64,000 nt of DNA from positions 32,205,943 to 32,269,942 of the forward strand of contig OZ035962.1 of the NCBI GenBank assembly GCA_964034945.1, given 5' to 3'. The DNA is from Chrysopilus asiliformis. Its lineage: Eukaryota > Arthropoda > Insecta > Diptera > Rhagionidae. This document shows positions 1-9,986 of the stretch, piece after piece (within the stretch, counting starts at the first letter, position 1; every line of letters starts with the position of its first letter). The notes under the pieces are model-generated. The model saw only the letters and a program-made list of their open reading frames with translations, searched no databases and was not told the DNA's origin. The position numbers were made by a program, and so were the translations under genes.

Positions 1-842
1 GAGTTACTCGCGTATTTACTCTCATGTGGAGCGGCACCTTTAGAACAGATGCTTTTAAAATTGTGAAAATGAAGAAAAAGATAGATTAGTGAGACAGGCA
101 TAGAAAAATCTATCGTATTTCCGCAATTGAATCAAAAATTTTAACAGAAAATATTTTTCGAGCAAAGTAGCGCTCAATTTTAAAATATTATAGCGCTATA
201 CTTAAAATTTGAGCTTTTTGTCATACTTATTGAAAAAACTATTTTTGTTTTATTGTTTACAGAATATCAGATGACTTGAGAAGAGTATTTAATGTTTCTA
301 TTCGTTTGTTCGAACAAAAATCAATGTCAAAGTATGGTCTTAAAAGTTAAGAGCATGAATTCAGAAAGGCAAACGACGCAAGTTCTCCAATTTAAGCGAA
401 TTGGTCTTAAATTGGAGAACTTGCGTCAATTTTAAGTTCAATGTTGGTCTGAACTTTATCGTGTCGCACTCTTGAAATTATTTTTAGCTTTCTCTTACCA
501 ACGGAAAATCCCCATTTACCATTTTAAGCTCAATTTTAAGACCATTTGTTCTTACAGTGGGCTAGGACTAAAAAGGAGTACATTTGATCATAATAGTATA
601 AAATGCCATAGAAATTCGAAAAGAAAAATATTTTACTATAAAAAAAATTAAAGAAAAACTATAAGTAGTTACCAAAAACTTTTGAAGATTCATACTTTAA
701 GCAAATCCTCGCGGAATTTCACATTTATTAATGCTTTATTTAAATTGTCGCGTCTTTTACAACAATGTCACCAAACTGTAAATCTATGCAAATATTTACA
801 ATATTCATAACAAAACTTCAAAATGTCAGAATTTCAAAAAAA
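1..842. other. Unassigned AT-rich sequence
   Basis: No coding region is supported here. The only clear structure is the 22-bp hairpin at 375-427, listed separately. The segment lies downstream of the minus-strand gene at 1197-2318 and may be intergenic. Confidence 0.5.
375..427. repeat. Perfect 22-bp inverted repeat (hairpin, 9-nt loop)
   Basis: Arms 375-396 and 406-427 are exact reverse complements, starting GACGCAAGTTCTCC on the left. A sequence resembling the ends of the 37.6-38.3 kb element (GGTCTGAAC) follows at about 445, so this is probably the core of a small MITE. Clean outer ends and a target duplication were not found. Confidence 0.6.
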
Positions 843-848
843 TTTATT
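843..848 (-). terminator. Candidate polyadenylation signal
   Basis: TTTATT on the plus strand reads AATAAA on the minus strand, about 350 bp downstream of the stop codon of the minus-strand gene at 1197-2318. A hexamer like this is frequent by chance in AT-rich DNA, so the assignment rests on position only. Confidence 0.3.
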
Positions 849-1196
849 CACAAAGTCTTACAAAAGTATAACACGTTATTACGAAGTACTCGTCAAGATA
901 TCACAGAACATTAATTAAACAAAAAAAACGTTTCTACGTTCAACAGTCGTACGTTAACTAAAGTATAATTCCATGATAAAATTCAAAATTAATAATAATA
1001 ATAATAAGCCAACAGTTCATATAAAACAACAGAGTTAAAAATACTGCCAAGATAAACACGTTGATTAGATAAGTTATACGGGCGCAGGTGACTCAACTCA
1101 CTCAACATCAATGCCTGATAAATTCCGGTGATTTCGTCAATGACAAAAAACATCGAATCGTTTTTTGAAGACGTATAAAAAGTGTGCACCGTCGAT

Positions 1197-2318
1197 TTAA
1201 TTAATCTCGCTGATAATTTGATCAACAGTCAAGCTGGCTGGTTCAGAGCCACATTCACCTGATGAGGCATCTAGCGGCAATAAATCCGAAATGGAGTACG
1301 CGGAAAGTCGTTTGGAAAATCGCTGCTGATTGAGAATCTCCTCGAATGAATCGTCGATTTGCTGACGCATAGCGGTTGCAGTTTTACGACGCATTTTTAC
1401 TGATGGCGGGTATGAGCAGTCGCCATTAGTTATATACATTTTCTGAGATGAATCTTTTCCCTCTTCTGTCGCAACATTCCTAATATCACTGTGGTTGTTG
1501 TTGTTGTTCTTCTCGTTATTACTATTATTATTATTGGTAGTTGTAACAATTGATGCAATCAATTTCTCTTCATCGTTCGACAATTGATTTGTTCGATTTG
1601 GATACAAAAAAGTACCATTGACGGTATTTAGGGTGACATTCGTGGAGCGTTTGTTATTCTTTTCATCGTACGACTGCCATGAAACTAATCCATTTCTTTC
1701 AGCTATCAAGAATGCTTCGTTTATGTCGCTTTTAACCGCAGGACTTTGCCGTTGAATTGAATTACCGAAATATTTGTCGATTTGATCCTTGGCGTTGCTG
1801 TGCAGTGGCAAAGACCTATGACTTTGATCGGTTTTAAATTGATTGCCTTCTAGTTTCTTGGCCATCTGCATTACTAAACTCTTTCGTCTATTCCGCAATT
1901 CCAACAAAGTTTCGTCTTCGACGTGCAGGGAGCTATTATTATTGTTGTTGGGTTCGTCACGATGATGAAAATTCTCCAACTGCCACAGGGTACTCTTATT
2001 ACTACTAATACTAATCGATTCGCTTCTACTATCCTCCAAAGTCTTTAACACTTGACTTGTCGTGTTTCCCTTACTTACAAGCACGATATCCGTTTCACCG
2101 ACACTGGATCCAAGCAGTTGATGGTCTTCCCCATTAACTCCAATATGATGTCCTGGGGATCCCTTCGAATTGCAATGGATCCCGACACTTTTTCCATCTT
2201 TGGCTAGACACTTTCTGGCAGTTATCCTTATTCGTTTCCAACTTTTCGGCAAGAAGTCGATAATCACCCAAGTGAATAATGCCGTTTTGGCTATCTGCAT
2301 GAAAACGATCCGCCACAT
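1197..2318 (-). CDS. Asn/Ser-rich protein of unknown function, 373 aa
   Basis: This is the longest ATG-initiated frame in the window. I do not recognise the family. Seen: a hydrophobic N-terminus (about residues 3-22, VFMQIAKTALFTWVIIDFLP) followed by a basic stretch, compatible with a signal anchor; Asn runs near residues 122-126 and in the region 255-275 (encoded partly by AAC/AAT repeats); several Ser-rich tracts; a charged C-terminal third with MRRKTATAMRQQIDDSFEEI and an acidic tail ending DQIISEIN. The start has a reasonable context (CACA before ATG) and an in-frame TAA lies 30 nt upstream. Upstream DNA is relatively GC-rich and repeat-free, fitting a 5' UTR. The first residues could instead be intron: a pyrimidine tract ending CTCTAAG lies just upstream and a second frame (from 2397) overlaps, so the N-terminus is uncertain. 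It may be a single-exon gene or a terminal exon. Confidence 0.55.
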   Translation of the reverse strand: MWRIVFMQIAKTALFTWVIIDFLPKSWKRIRITARKCLAKDGKSVGIHCNSKGSPGHHIGVNGEDHQLLGSSVGETDIVLVSKGNTTSQVLKTLEDSRSESISISSNKSTLWQLENFHHRDEPNNNNNSSLHVEDETLLELRNRRKSLVMQMAKKLEGNQFKTDQSHRSLPLHSNAKDQIDKYFGNSIQRQSPAVKSDINEAFLIAERNGLVSWQSYDEKNNKRSTNVTLNTVNGTFLYPNRTNQLSNDEEKLIASIVTTTNNNNSNNEKNNNNNHSDIRNVATEEGKDSSQKMYITNGDCSYPPSVKMRRKTATAMRQQIDDSFEEILNQQRFSKRLSAYSISDLLPLDASSGECGSEPASLTVDQIISEIN

Positions 2319-2880
2319 TGTGAAAATTCCAGTGAAAATTGAAACTTAGAGAAAGAAAAGCGATAGGCCGTCGCGTTGTCTTGGTCGTCGGAGACAAAAA
2401 CCGAGAGTACCGGTCGCCGTGGCGGACAATTAGCGAATCTCGCTGGTTCGTTCAGAACTAAGCTATTCAACGTCTATGAACCGTGCTGGGGCTGCTGTGA
2501 TTTTGGTTTGTTTCGCGTCGTGATTCAAAGCGATGATTCGAATTCCGAGAACCGGAAACCTAATAAATCGAATAAATAAACGATCGAGTTGAATGGAAGA
2601 CAACAAAACAAGATTGTGATGCTGACTCTTTACACGGATCTATGAGCAAGAAGAATGCTATACGTTAGTAAGTAGTACGAGGTCTTTACTGTCGACTATG
2701 CAAAAGTTTGAACTGAACTCGAACAAGGGTTGATCACGGCTGATAGAACAGAAGTGTGTTTGGAATTGAGACAGCTGGCAATTGCACACTGTTGTTAATT
2801 CTGGGTATCGTGGAATGGAATCGTTCCGTGTCTTATCTTATCACATAAACTGATTGTTTTTTGTTTGCGGTTGTAGTCAT
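2319..2880 (-). promoter_or_regulatory. Likely 5' UTR and promoter of the minus-strand gene
   Basis: Repeat-free sequence upstream of the 373-aa frame. On the minus strand an arthropod-style initiator TCAGTT lies at 2716-2711, and an AGACC element sits about 30 nt downstream, close to but not exactly at the DPE spacing. No TATA box was seen. This is a motif guess supported mainly by position. Confidence 0.25.
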
Positions 2881-4146
2881 AAGAATACAAAAATTTTATT
2901 TCGGCAATTGCCACACCTCGTAACCTCGGATGGTTGTTGTGGTTGTTGCTTTAATCACCATAGAAGGGATTTATTGGCCAAATTGATCAAAGGCTCGATT
3001 TGTATAGGGCTATGAAGTTTTAACCGTGAACTCTAACTTCTAATCTTCTCATTTGGACGCATAATCGCTATTTGATGAGAAACTCTCTAAATTCATGGAG
3101 CTTTGAAAACAACTGAAAGATTATAGAATATCAAAATGGAAAAGAAAATTTTTTTAACACGTAGAGCGCCACGAGCCCATAGATGGTAATTCTTTGAATT
3201 ACCCAGTAGACCGCGTGCTTACGAGCGGGTATTCCTTGGCTGACATTCTGAGACCAAAATTTTTTTTATTTATTTTTATTGATTTATTGCTAGTACTACC
3301 AATTCCAAGTAAAATAGGTTTACATCCTGGGACCAAACTTAATATTTCTCCAAGCGTAATACACTCATACCTCGCTTTACGGCCTAGATACGTTCCGTAT
3401 AACGAATCAATTATTTTCATACAAACCCATAGAAATTCAATAGGATTCGTTCAAAATTTTTTTTAAATGACGTAGTTTTTAGTTTGAAATGCATTTTTTT
3501 CTTTTTATTTCATTTAAAAATGCTTACATACGAAATAAGAATACATAACAATATAAGGATAACTTCAATAACAAAAAAAATTCATATGTTCATAAAAAGA
3601 TAACTTTAAAAAATTTAAAAAAATCATATGCACCTGTCCATATACATACATAATAAAAAAGATAATTTAAAATGTTTAAATCGGTTCTAATCTGATGACG
3701 AAAATGAACATGAAGAATCGGTAAGCTGCAAGATCCCGTCATGACATACAAAAATGAATTACACCAGTGTGTTTAGAATGATAACCATACGGGTATAAAA
3801 ATAATTAATTTTTGCATGTCCGTTCGTCCGTCTGACCGTCTGTGGCGCGGATTGCGGGTGCACGAACAGATTTGAAATTTTACGCAGATTCGTTTTTCGT
3901 AAAATGCAAGGCTAAGTTCGTTCATGGGCAAAAATGGACCATTAATGAGCAAAAATGGACCATACGTACGAAAACGTTTTTTGCGAATATCTCAAAAACG
4001 GTGCATCTTATCAAAAAAGTTCAAAAACAAAAGTTATTTAGGATATGATTCTGCATAACACTCCCATACATCAAAATCCGATTGGAATAAATTTTAAAAA
4101 ATCTTATTGGAAAGTTTGACTTCAAAGTGGAATTTCGACACAACTG

Positions 4147-4317
4147 GAGTGGGATTCCGTAACTTGCTTCAAGCGTTTGTTTCGAGTTAGAAGAAAAAGT
4201 AATATTCGCTGTCTCTGTTTCGACCAAAATAAATTACAGGGCAAAACAGAGCTAGCGAATACTACTTTTTCTTCTAACTCGATACAAACGCTTGAAACAA
4301 GTTATGGAATATCACTC
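4147..4317. mobile_element. 171-bp foldback MITE with 3-bp CTG duplication
   Basis: The two halves are imperfect reverse complements (left GAGTGGGATTCCGTAACTTG, right ending GGAATATCACTC). CTG flanks both sides (4144-4146 and 4318-4320). The uninterrupted site is visible in sister Helitron copies as ACAACTGTTCG, which confirms the insertion boundaries. Confidence 0.8.
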
Positions 4318-4345
4318 CTGTTCGCCGTTCACGAAAAAAAAAATA

Positions 4346-4430
4346 AAAGCTATAATTGCCAATCTGGCAATTATTGAAAAAAATACGGGTTTTCAATAAT
4401 TGCCAGATTGGCAATTATAGCTTTTATTTT
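4346..4430. repeat. Head-to-head palindrome of the Helitron 3' hairpin end
   Basis: AATTGCCAATCTGGCAATTA followed by its own inverse, separated by a short AAATACGGG linker. In the other copies this hairpin (10-bp stem, 3-nt loop) occurs once, just before the 3' end. Confidence 0.8.
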
Positions 4431-5022
4431 TTTTTTCGCGATTTTTTTTTGGGCCGTATAACGAAACATTTTGGGCCGTAAATCGAAAAAGTGTCATAAT
4501 TAAAGAAGGCCGTTATAGCGAAAAGCCGTATAAAGAGCGGCCGTATATCGAGGTATGAGTGTATATGTAAAAGGTTCCCACTGGTGGTCACGATGTCTCG
4601 AAATGAAAATGTAGTGTGTCTACGGGTGGTCACGTTCTTCCACCATCGACATCCAATAATGACCACCGGTGGTCACTTGGTCCTCTGTTGGAAAATTAAA
4701 ATGTTCACCGGTGGGCACGTGACGCTCAACGTGTTAAAACGAGAGGAGCCCGAAATCGGATTCGAAACGAGTTTTCGAGCTTTCGGAGATAAGTTAAAAA
4801 TTACCCTGGATTGAAGAATTATTACAAAAATGTCTTTTCGTCTGTCAGTCTGTGTACAATATTTATCAGAAATTTCTTGAAATTTTACAGAGGTATTTGC
4901 TTCTGGAATGGGACGATCGTATCAACTTTTGATGAAAATCCGTTAACCAGAAGTAGCCAAAATGGCGAATAAAAACAGCAATTTTTGTTTCCTTCGAAAC
5001 TACGCGTTTTTCAGTAGTCTTA

Positions 5023-5572
5023 TGGTTCAACCACAGTGAAGGCGGCAAGCGGCGGGCGGCATTTCTTTTGCACTATCGTAGCGCAACGAGAGCTGCTACA
5101 ATACAGCGGCAACGGCAGCGCACTTTTTCCGTCGCCGCCGAGTTTGAAACAAAGTCAAACTTGGCGCCGCTGCCCAAAATGTTTTATGAAAACCAGCACA
5201 TTCGGCGCCACATTCTATGACGATTTTCTTCGTTGTTTTGTGACAACCACCACATTCGGCACCACATTCTATTCAGATTTTTGACGTTTTGATTTCTTAA
5301 GATGCCGACAACGGAGGAAAAATTAAAAGAGGTCGTAAAAGGAAATCCAATGCTCTACGATTTGGCCCATCCTCAATACAAAAGGACAGACATAAAGGAA
5401 AATAAATGGAGCAAAGTAGCGGTCGAATTAAATAAGTTTTGACGTTTCAATTTTGACAGAAGCATATGCCGACGGTGCCGCTTTCATTGTAGCTGGCTCG
5501 CCGGTATGTGTGGCGGCACCATGCCACCCGCCGTCGCCGCTGCCGCCTGCCGCCATCATTGTGGTTGAACCA
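5023..5572. mobile_element. PIF/Harbinger-like MITE, 550 bp
   Basis: Inverted ends TGGTTCAACCACAGTG / CATTGTGGTTGAACCA with a TTA duplication at 5020-5022 and 5573-5575. TWA targets are the hallmark of PIF/Harbinger. Subterminal regions are GC-rich with GCCGCC-type repeats, and CGCC blocks oppose each other across the element. It contains a short MADF-type frame (5302-5442). The empty site occurs near 52203-52212. Confidence 0.8.
5302..5442 (+). pseudogene. Truncated MADF-domain ORF (46 aa) in a Harbinger-like MITE
   Basis: An ATG frame encodes a typical MADF start: EEKLKEVVKGNPMLYDLAHP then YK, and a conserved Trp about 11 residues later (WSKVAVEL). MADF domains are DNA-binding modules of the Myb/SANT type, and Myb- or MADF-like proteins accompany the nuclease in many Harbinger elements. 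Normal MADF domains run about 80 residues; this one stops after 46, just past the first helix and the WxxVA motif. It is therefore probably a remnant carried by a deletion derivative. It sits centrally between the element's inverted repeats, which supports its origin from the parent transposon. Confidence 0.65.
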
Positions 5573-6060
5573 TTATGTATGATGAAAGTTATGACAAAAG
5601 TTTATGTATGACAAAAATTGGAGAAAATACATTTTTATCTTTCACAAGAACTGCGTATCTCAAACCGTTATCGAGATATACCGTTATTTAAAAAAAAAAC
5701 GGTTTTTAGCGATTATCTCGAGAAACCACGGAGGCTCAATGAATGAGATTAATTGAAGTGAATAATGTTTGCCACAATTTTGTTTTTTTGATGTTATCCG
5801 CTATCTTTTACTGTTATGCGAATTTATTGCAAACTAACGGGTTTTCGAAAAAAATTGTTGAAGACAGAATTAAAGATATTAAAATTCTCCACATTTTTGC
5901 CTTTCACAGTAAATCGATATCTTCTACTGTTATCGAGATATTTTAAATTTTGTAAAAAAATAAATAACTTTTTTGTATACTCAAAAGTTGCTCAAAAACA
6001 AAGATTTTGTATAAGAAAGTCATGTGCTGTTCACATCAGATATTTTATTTTTCAAGTCTG

Positions 6061-7497
6061 AAAAACCGGAGTTCTTTTAAGTTAAATTTATTTTCCATAA
6101 AAGAAGTACAAAGAAAAAATAATATTTCAGTGTTTCTCTAATTCTGTCTCGAAAAACACCAGGGCTAAAATTCTTCTAGTAGCAATTCTGAGAAAAAAAA
6201 AATATTCGAACACTCATTCTCCATAATTGTTTTTAACAAAAAAACGAATCCGGGAAAGTTCAAATCGCAAAAATTTAATCCCCTAATTAAATCTGCAAAA
6301 ATTTGGTAGTCAGCATCAAATGTCTGATTTTTTGCGTTTTTTTGCTCGTATTTCTATTTCTCTTTCTTATCATTAGACAAACCCAAATTTATCCAGTGTA
6401 AATTTTTTAAGGAATTTCAACAGTGACCCAAAAAAATGTTTAACTAAAGATGTTGACTTCGTAAATTAGTGATGAGACGCCATTTACCATTTAAGTAAAT
6501 TTAATAATCTTGAGTTCTAATCGAAGCCAAAGAAAGCGATTCCACAAGTTCTTACAACTCTATTTAAAGAGTTTACCGGTGCTAAAATTAATACAACCGG
6601 TTGATATTTGAGATTGCCATAATAATATACCATATATTTAATTGAAATTAAAATAAAAGAGCCATCTTATGATGTCATCGTTATCAAGATACTTTTTCCT
6701 CTTGTTTCATATTTTTATCGGTTGTCTTGCAGTGACAAAACCGATGTCTTTTCTTACAATGACTAATCGTTGGGTTATGCTACCAGCTTTTTACCCAAAA
6801 TTTATTCTGTGTTTGACTATTCTTTTGCTGGACGATCGTTTACACGATAATATTGTGATAATTCGTTGTAATCGAATCCATTTTCATCGAATTTGATCGT
6901 CGTGGTATGAAAGTGTTGGGTTTTTTTTGATCTTGTTCCGTGAGTCATTCGTACCCAGTATAGTCAGAAATTAATGTTAGTAGTTTGCCTTTTGCATACA
7001 GAAATTTTTTTTATGCTGATAGATCGTCTAGAAAATAATACGAGTAGTGGAAATGCAACCATAAACTATGTGGAATAAATTAATGGAGAAAATAAAAATT
7101 GATGAGGTGTGTTCTGATGGTCTGATTAGTTGAACAAGTTTTTCGAGTGAATGCGAAAAGAAATAATTTTTAGATCGCTTATAGGCGCAAGTAAGCACAG
7201 AATAACGATGCCTCCAGATAGGCAAAAAAAATTTATACACTCAGAGAAATTTGTAACTTCAAACCAAAAAATATGTTCTCCGGTTTAGAGTAGAGGTCTG
7301 CAAGAATTCTGTCAGCCAAATTACAAGCGGGAAAATTTACAAATATCAAAACATAAAAGAAAATCTTTCACGGTTGTTTTCTTGAGGTTTTTGATCTCAG
7401 CTAATTAGGCTCAGCTACAGTCAGCTACACAATTTCTTTTTTTTTATGAATTCTCCCTCAGTAAATGTTTTGGCGTTATTGAATCTTAAGGTTATGG
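6061..7497. other. Unassigned AT-rich sequence
   Basis: Several homopolymer runs and short stop-interrupted frames. A CACTCAGAGAAA motif after TA at about 7240 resembles one end of the MITE at 20784, but no partner end was found. No gene is supported. Confidence 0.5.
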
Positions 7498-7779
7498 CAG
7501 AGAACAAATAATCTAGAGAATAAACTCTTAGAACAAATTTTTAGAGAAAATTTTTCCACTGTGAGATGAAGCAAGAGGATCCGATGTAACACGGAAAAAA
7601 ATATCCATTCGATTCCTCCAACTCATTGAATAGATACGACGAAAATGATTAGAAAATGTTCTCTCTGCTTCGTGCTCCCTAGTCTAAAAGTAATTAACTT
7701 AGTGAATGATAGGGACATTTTTCCCCCCTTCGAAGGGGAAATTGGTCAAAAATTTGTTCGGCAGAGTTTTTTCTATATA
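7498..7779 (+). mobile_element. hAT-like MITE, right end degraded (copy 1)
   Basis: Starts CAGAGAACAAATAATCTAGA and is co-linear with the complete copy at 55649-55946 up to AAAAATTTGTTC near 7760. After that it diverges and is followed at once by the pogo element at 7780. It carries an AGAAAATG stretch missing from copy 2. Confidence 0.7.
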
Positions 7780-8115
7780 CAGTAGATATTCGGTATAGTG
7801 ACCCCCCAGTATAGTGAATATTCGATATAGTGAACGACCAAATTTATTACATTGATAATTCTAAATAGTGAATTGCGGTAATTTCGAGTACTCGGTGTAG
7901 TGAACGGTTCAAAATTCTTGCTACAAAATGAGATAAAATGTCTGAAAGAGTGGGACAAATTTAGTTACTCTCGTATTGAAATATTTTTTCACCGTTATTT
8001 TTCCGGATCGCTGTCATTTGTTCTCCATACACGCATACACATTCTTAACGAAAACAACAGTTGGAAATATTTTTCAGGCATTGTTGAAAGTCGGTGATTG
8101 TGTTAATTATTAGTT

Positions 8116-9166
8116 ATGGCACCTACGCAAAGAAAGCATTTATCGTTGATTCAAAAATCTAAATTGATTGAAGAATTACAAAGTGGTCTAAGTGTAAAAT
8201 CAATTGCTCAGAAGTATGGAGTGGCAAAGTCAACAGTATGTGCCATTAAGGCCGCCCTCCATTACCATGACTTTTCCCAACTGCAAAAAAATAGAGACAC
8301 ATTTATGTGAAGATACCTTGGCGAGAAAGGGAGATAAGAATCAACTGCAAAAATTTGTCGGCAACTGCAAGAATAATTTCCCCTGATTTTTTATGGCGAT
8401 TTTATGGCGATTTTATGGCGATTTCTACTACAATCACACATTGTCCCTGTAAGTGAATAGTAAGCACGGACACATTCAAACTGTTATTATAGCGTGATGT
8501 CATTTTTCTCTTTCGCATGCATAGTCAAAAGCTTTGTTACCATGCCAATTTGAACATTATATTCATAGCATAAGGTTTGATATGATTGCTATAAAATTGT
8601 AAAACTGGAAGGGATAGCGTTTAACTTGTATTCAGTCATTCCTTTTTAGATCTACATAAGTCTATCTTGCTCTAGTTTTCTGCATTTTTTTGCAGTTACA
8701 GAAGTCATGGTAATGGGGGAAAGCCTTTATGAACCGAAGAAAGACAATTCTTGCCGCAGTTAATAAATTAGGAGCTTCAGCGAGGAGAAGAACATTGAGA
8801 ACCGGGGAGCTTCCTCAAATGGAGCGTAAACTTGGATCTTGCGTCACCGTAGAAAAAATTTCTCTGTCAGTGGAGAAATGATCAAGAAAACGGCAACCCT
8901 TCTTCAAGAAAAGATTAAGGAAAATCAGAGCAGATTTTATGCTAGTGGAGGATGGCTGCAAAAATTTAAATCCCGGTGGGGTCTTCGTCTTCTAACAATT
9001 TCTGGGGAAAAATGCTGTCAATATTTTTCTAACATGGGCAGAGCAAAATGACGTAGAGTATGAACATATCTTGACCCTACAGAAATTAAGGCAGAAGGTT
9101 GCCGTTACTTGGGGCAGTCGTCAGATAACGCAAACAAAATTGACACAATTCTTCAAACCGCCTTAA
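8116..9166 (+). pseudogene. pogo transposase remnant (HTH and CENP-B/Tc5 domains only)
   Basis: Pogo transposases bind their ends through an N-terminal HTH and a CENP-B-type HTH, then cut with a DDE domain. Seen here: from 8116, LSLIQKSKLIEEL then SVKSIAQKYGVAKSTV, a classic pogo HTH; reading is broken at about 8254 by an inserted MITE. From about 8726 the frame resumes (NRRKTILAA, then VSGEMIKKTA and ASGGWLQKFKSRWGLR, a Tc5/CENP-B HTH) to ISGEKC near 9020. A jump then leads to a short C-terminal piece ending QFFKPP at 9163. The roughly 200-residue catalytic core is absent, so it cannot transpose itself but could still bind pogo ends. Confidence 0.8.
8254..8722. mobile_element. MITE inserted in the pogo ORF
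   Basis: Inverted ends CCATTACCATGACTT and AAGTCATGGTAATGG, each followed inward by ACTGCAAAAAAAT. GCC borders both sides (8251-8253 and 8723-8725), suggesting a 3-bp duplication. It interrupts the HTH reading frame exactly where pogo homology stops and resumes. A triplicated GATTTTATGGC stretch lies near 8386-8422. Confidence 0.7.
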
Positions 9167-9706
9167 ATTTTTGTATGTAAATAAAAAAATCAATAGATGC
9201 GTAAATAAAATATCTATTAGGACACTTTTCTATATAATTCTATAAACAAAGTAACAACTCGATATAATGGAATGACTCCATATAGTGAACACCCTTGGTT
9301 TTATTCTGTGCACTATATCGAATAGCTACTGTATTCCTTATTCTATGATTATGGCCCCAAAACTAAATCGTCAGAACTGTCAAAGCGCAAAAAGCAAAGC
9401 GTCGAATTGTGAATTGCTCCAATCGAAGCTTTTCTTGCTTCACTTTGCTTTAAGCGCTTTTGTAATGAAAACAAAAATTTGGCGTATTTTTTCTGAAGCT
9501 CAGGGCAGCAATCATGTATTCCGACGCGTCTCTGTCTTTCGACTTCGACGCAGCTTTTAACTCTTGACTTCGCCATATTAGCAGCTTCAAATTTCCTGGA
9601 GTGACAGTTAGAATCACGTTTCGATTCATAGTGACGATTCCGCGAAATTTCAAGCTGCAGATATGGCGAAGTCAAGAGTTAAAAGCTGCGTCGAAGTCCA
9701 AAGACG

Positions 9707-9943
9707 CAAATTTTATCAGGAGATTTAAATGTACCTGATTTATTGTCTAAGATTAATTTTAACGCTGGTTCTCATAGATCTCGACACTCTAAATTAATTT
9801 ATACAAATAGTCATGTTACAAATTATGGTTTAAATGAACCTTTGACATCCATGTCAAATCTATACAATAATATTTTAAACTGTGATTTTAACTTATCTAA
9901 AGATTTTATTAAGAAAAATTATGCAGTTAGAGTACTTAAGTAA
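9707..9943 (+). pseudogene. C-terminal tail of a non-LTR reverse transcriptase (Jockey/I-like)
   Basis: The frame opens at the truncation point and ends at TAA 9941-9943, giving 78 residues. It matches the recurring C-terminal pattern of insect Jockey/I-group ORF2 proteins: LL-K-INF, an Arg-rich SHRSRHSKL segment, VTNYGLNEPL, then an LYNNI-type motif and a Phe/Lys-rich end. No ATG is expected because this is the end of a much longer polyprotein. The reverse transcriptase catalytic core and endonuclease are missing, as usual for 5'-truncated copies. The family call is from pattern memory, without alignment. Confidence 0.55.
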
Positions 9944-9986
9944 AAATTTATATATTAGTTAAGTAGAAATTTATATATATGTACAT

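Larger units (their letters stand above)
3728..4430 (+). mobile_element. DINE-1/mini-me-like Helitron copy A
   Basis: Matches the family at 15022, 18667, 32366 and 61640: CACCAGTGTGTTTAGAATGA, a GTCY-type microsatellite, GGCGCGGATTGCGGG, then a conserved tail with TCTCAAAAACGGTGCATC. A stray CCATACGGGTATA lies near 3785-3797 and a foldback is inserted at 4147-4317. The 3' hairpin is present twice, head to head (4346-4430). Confidence 0.75.
3362..4561. mobile_element. TA-flanked pogo/Tc1-like MITE, nested
   Basis: Termini CACTCATACCTCG on both ends, with TA at 3360-3361 and 4562-4563. Subterminal sequence is built from repeats of a CCGTATAACG/GGCCGTAT motif, as in pogo-group inverted repeats. 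No transposase frame survives. A Helitron-like repeat (about 3728-4430) lies inside it. Confidence 0.65.
3154..4737. mobile_element. TTAA-flanked inverted-repeat element (piggyBac-like MITE), interrupted
   Basis: The ends read TTAACACGTAGAGCGCCACG (left) and, reverse-complemented, TTAACACGTTGAGCGTCACG (right), flanked by TTAA at 3154-3157 and 4734-4737. The right part carries several near-palindromic GTGGTCAC motifs, like the smaller TTAA elements at 20519 and 54753. It is split by a TA-flanked element at 3362-4561. TTAA targets are typical of piggyBac and a few other superfamilies; no transposase remains. Confidence 0.6.
4838..6060 (+). repeat. Second GTCY-bearing repeat family, interrupted
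   Basis: Begins with TCTGTCAGTCTGTGTAC and continues with GGAATGGGACGATC and a TCGAGATAT-rich tail, a layout like DINE/mini-me elements but a different sequence. The part before 5023 matches 52000-52210, where the same site (AGTCTTATG) is unoccupied by the Harbinger-like insert found here at 5023-5572. Confidence 0.5.
7780..9331 (+). mobile_element. pogo-family element, catalytic domain deleted
   Basis: Inverted ends CAGTAGATATTCGGTATAGTG (left, one residue shortened in the right copy) and CACTATATCGAATAGCTACTG (right), with TA at 7778-7779 and 9332-9333. GATATAGTGAA-type motifs repeat near both ends. Inside are two pogo/CENP-B-type DNA-binding segments but no DDE domain, and a further MITE at 8254-8722. 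Non-autonomous as it stands. Confidence 0.85.

Noticed and set aside
2134..2397. Overlapping 87-aa minus frame containing HLGDYRLLAEKLETNKDN, reminiscent of a death domain
   Set aside because: It starts only at TTG, ends inside the better-supported 373-aa frame, and the resemblance covers about 15 residues. Kept only as doubt about the N-terminus.
9349..9675. A 108-aa minus frame
   Set aside because: It lies in the arms of a palindromic element and is mirrored by a plus-strand frame; no domain.
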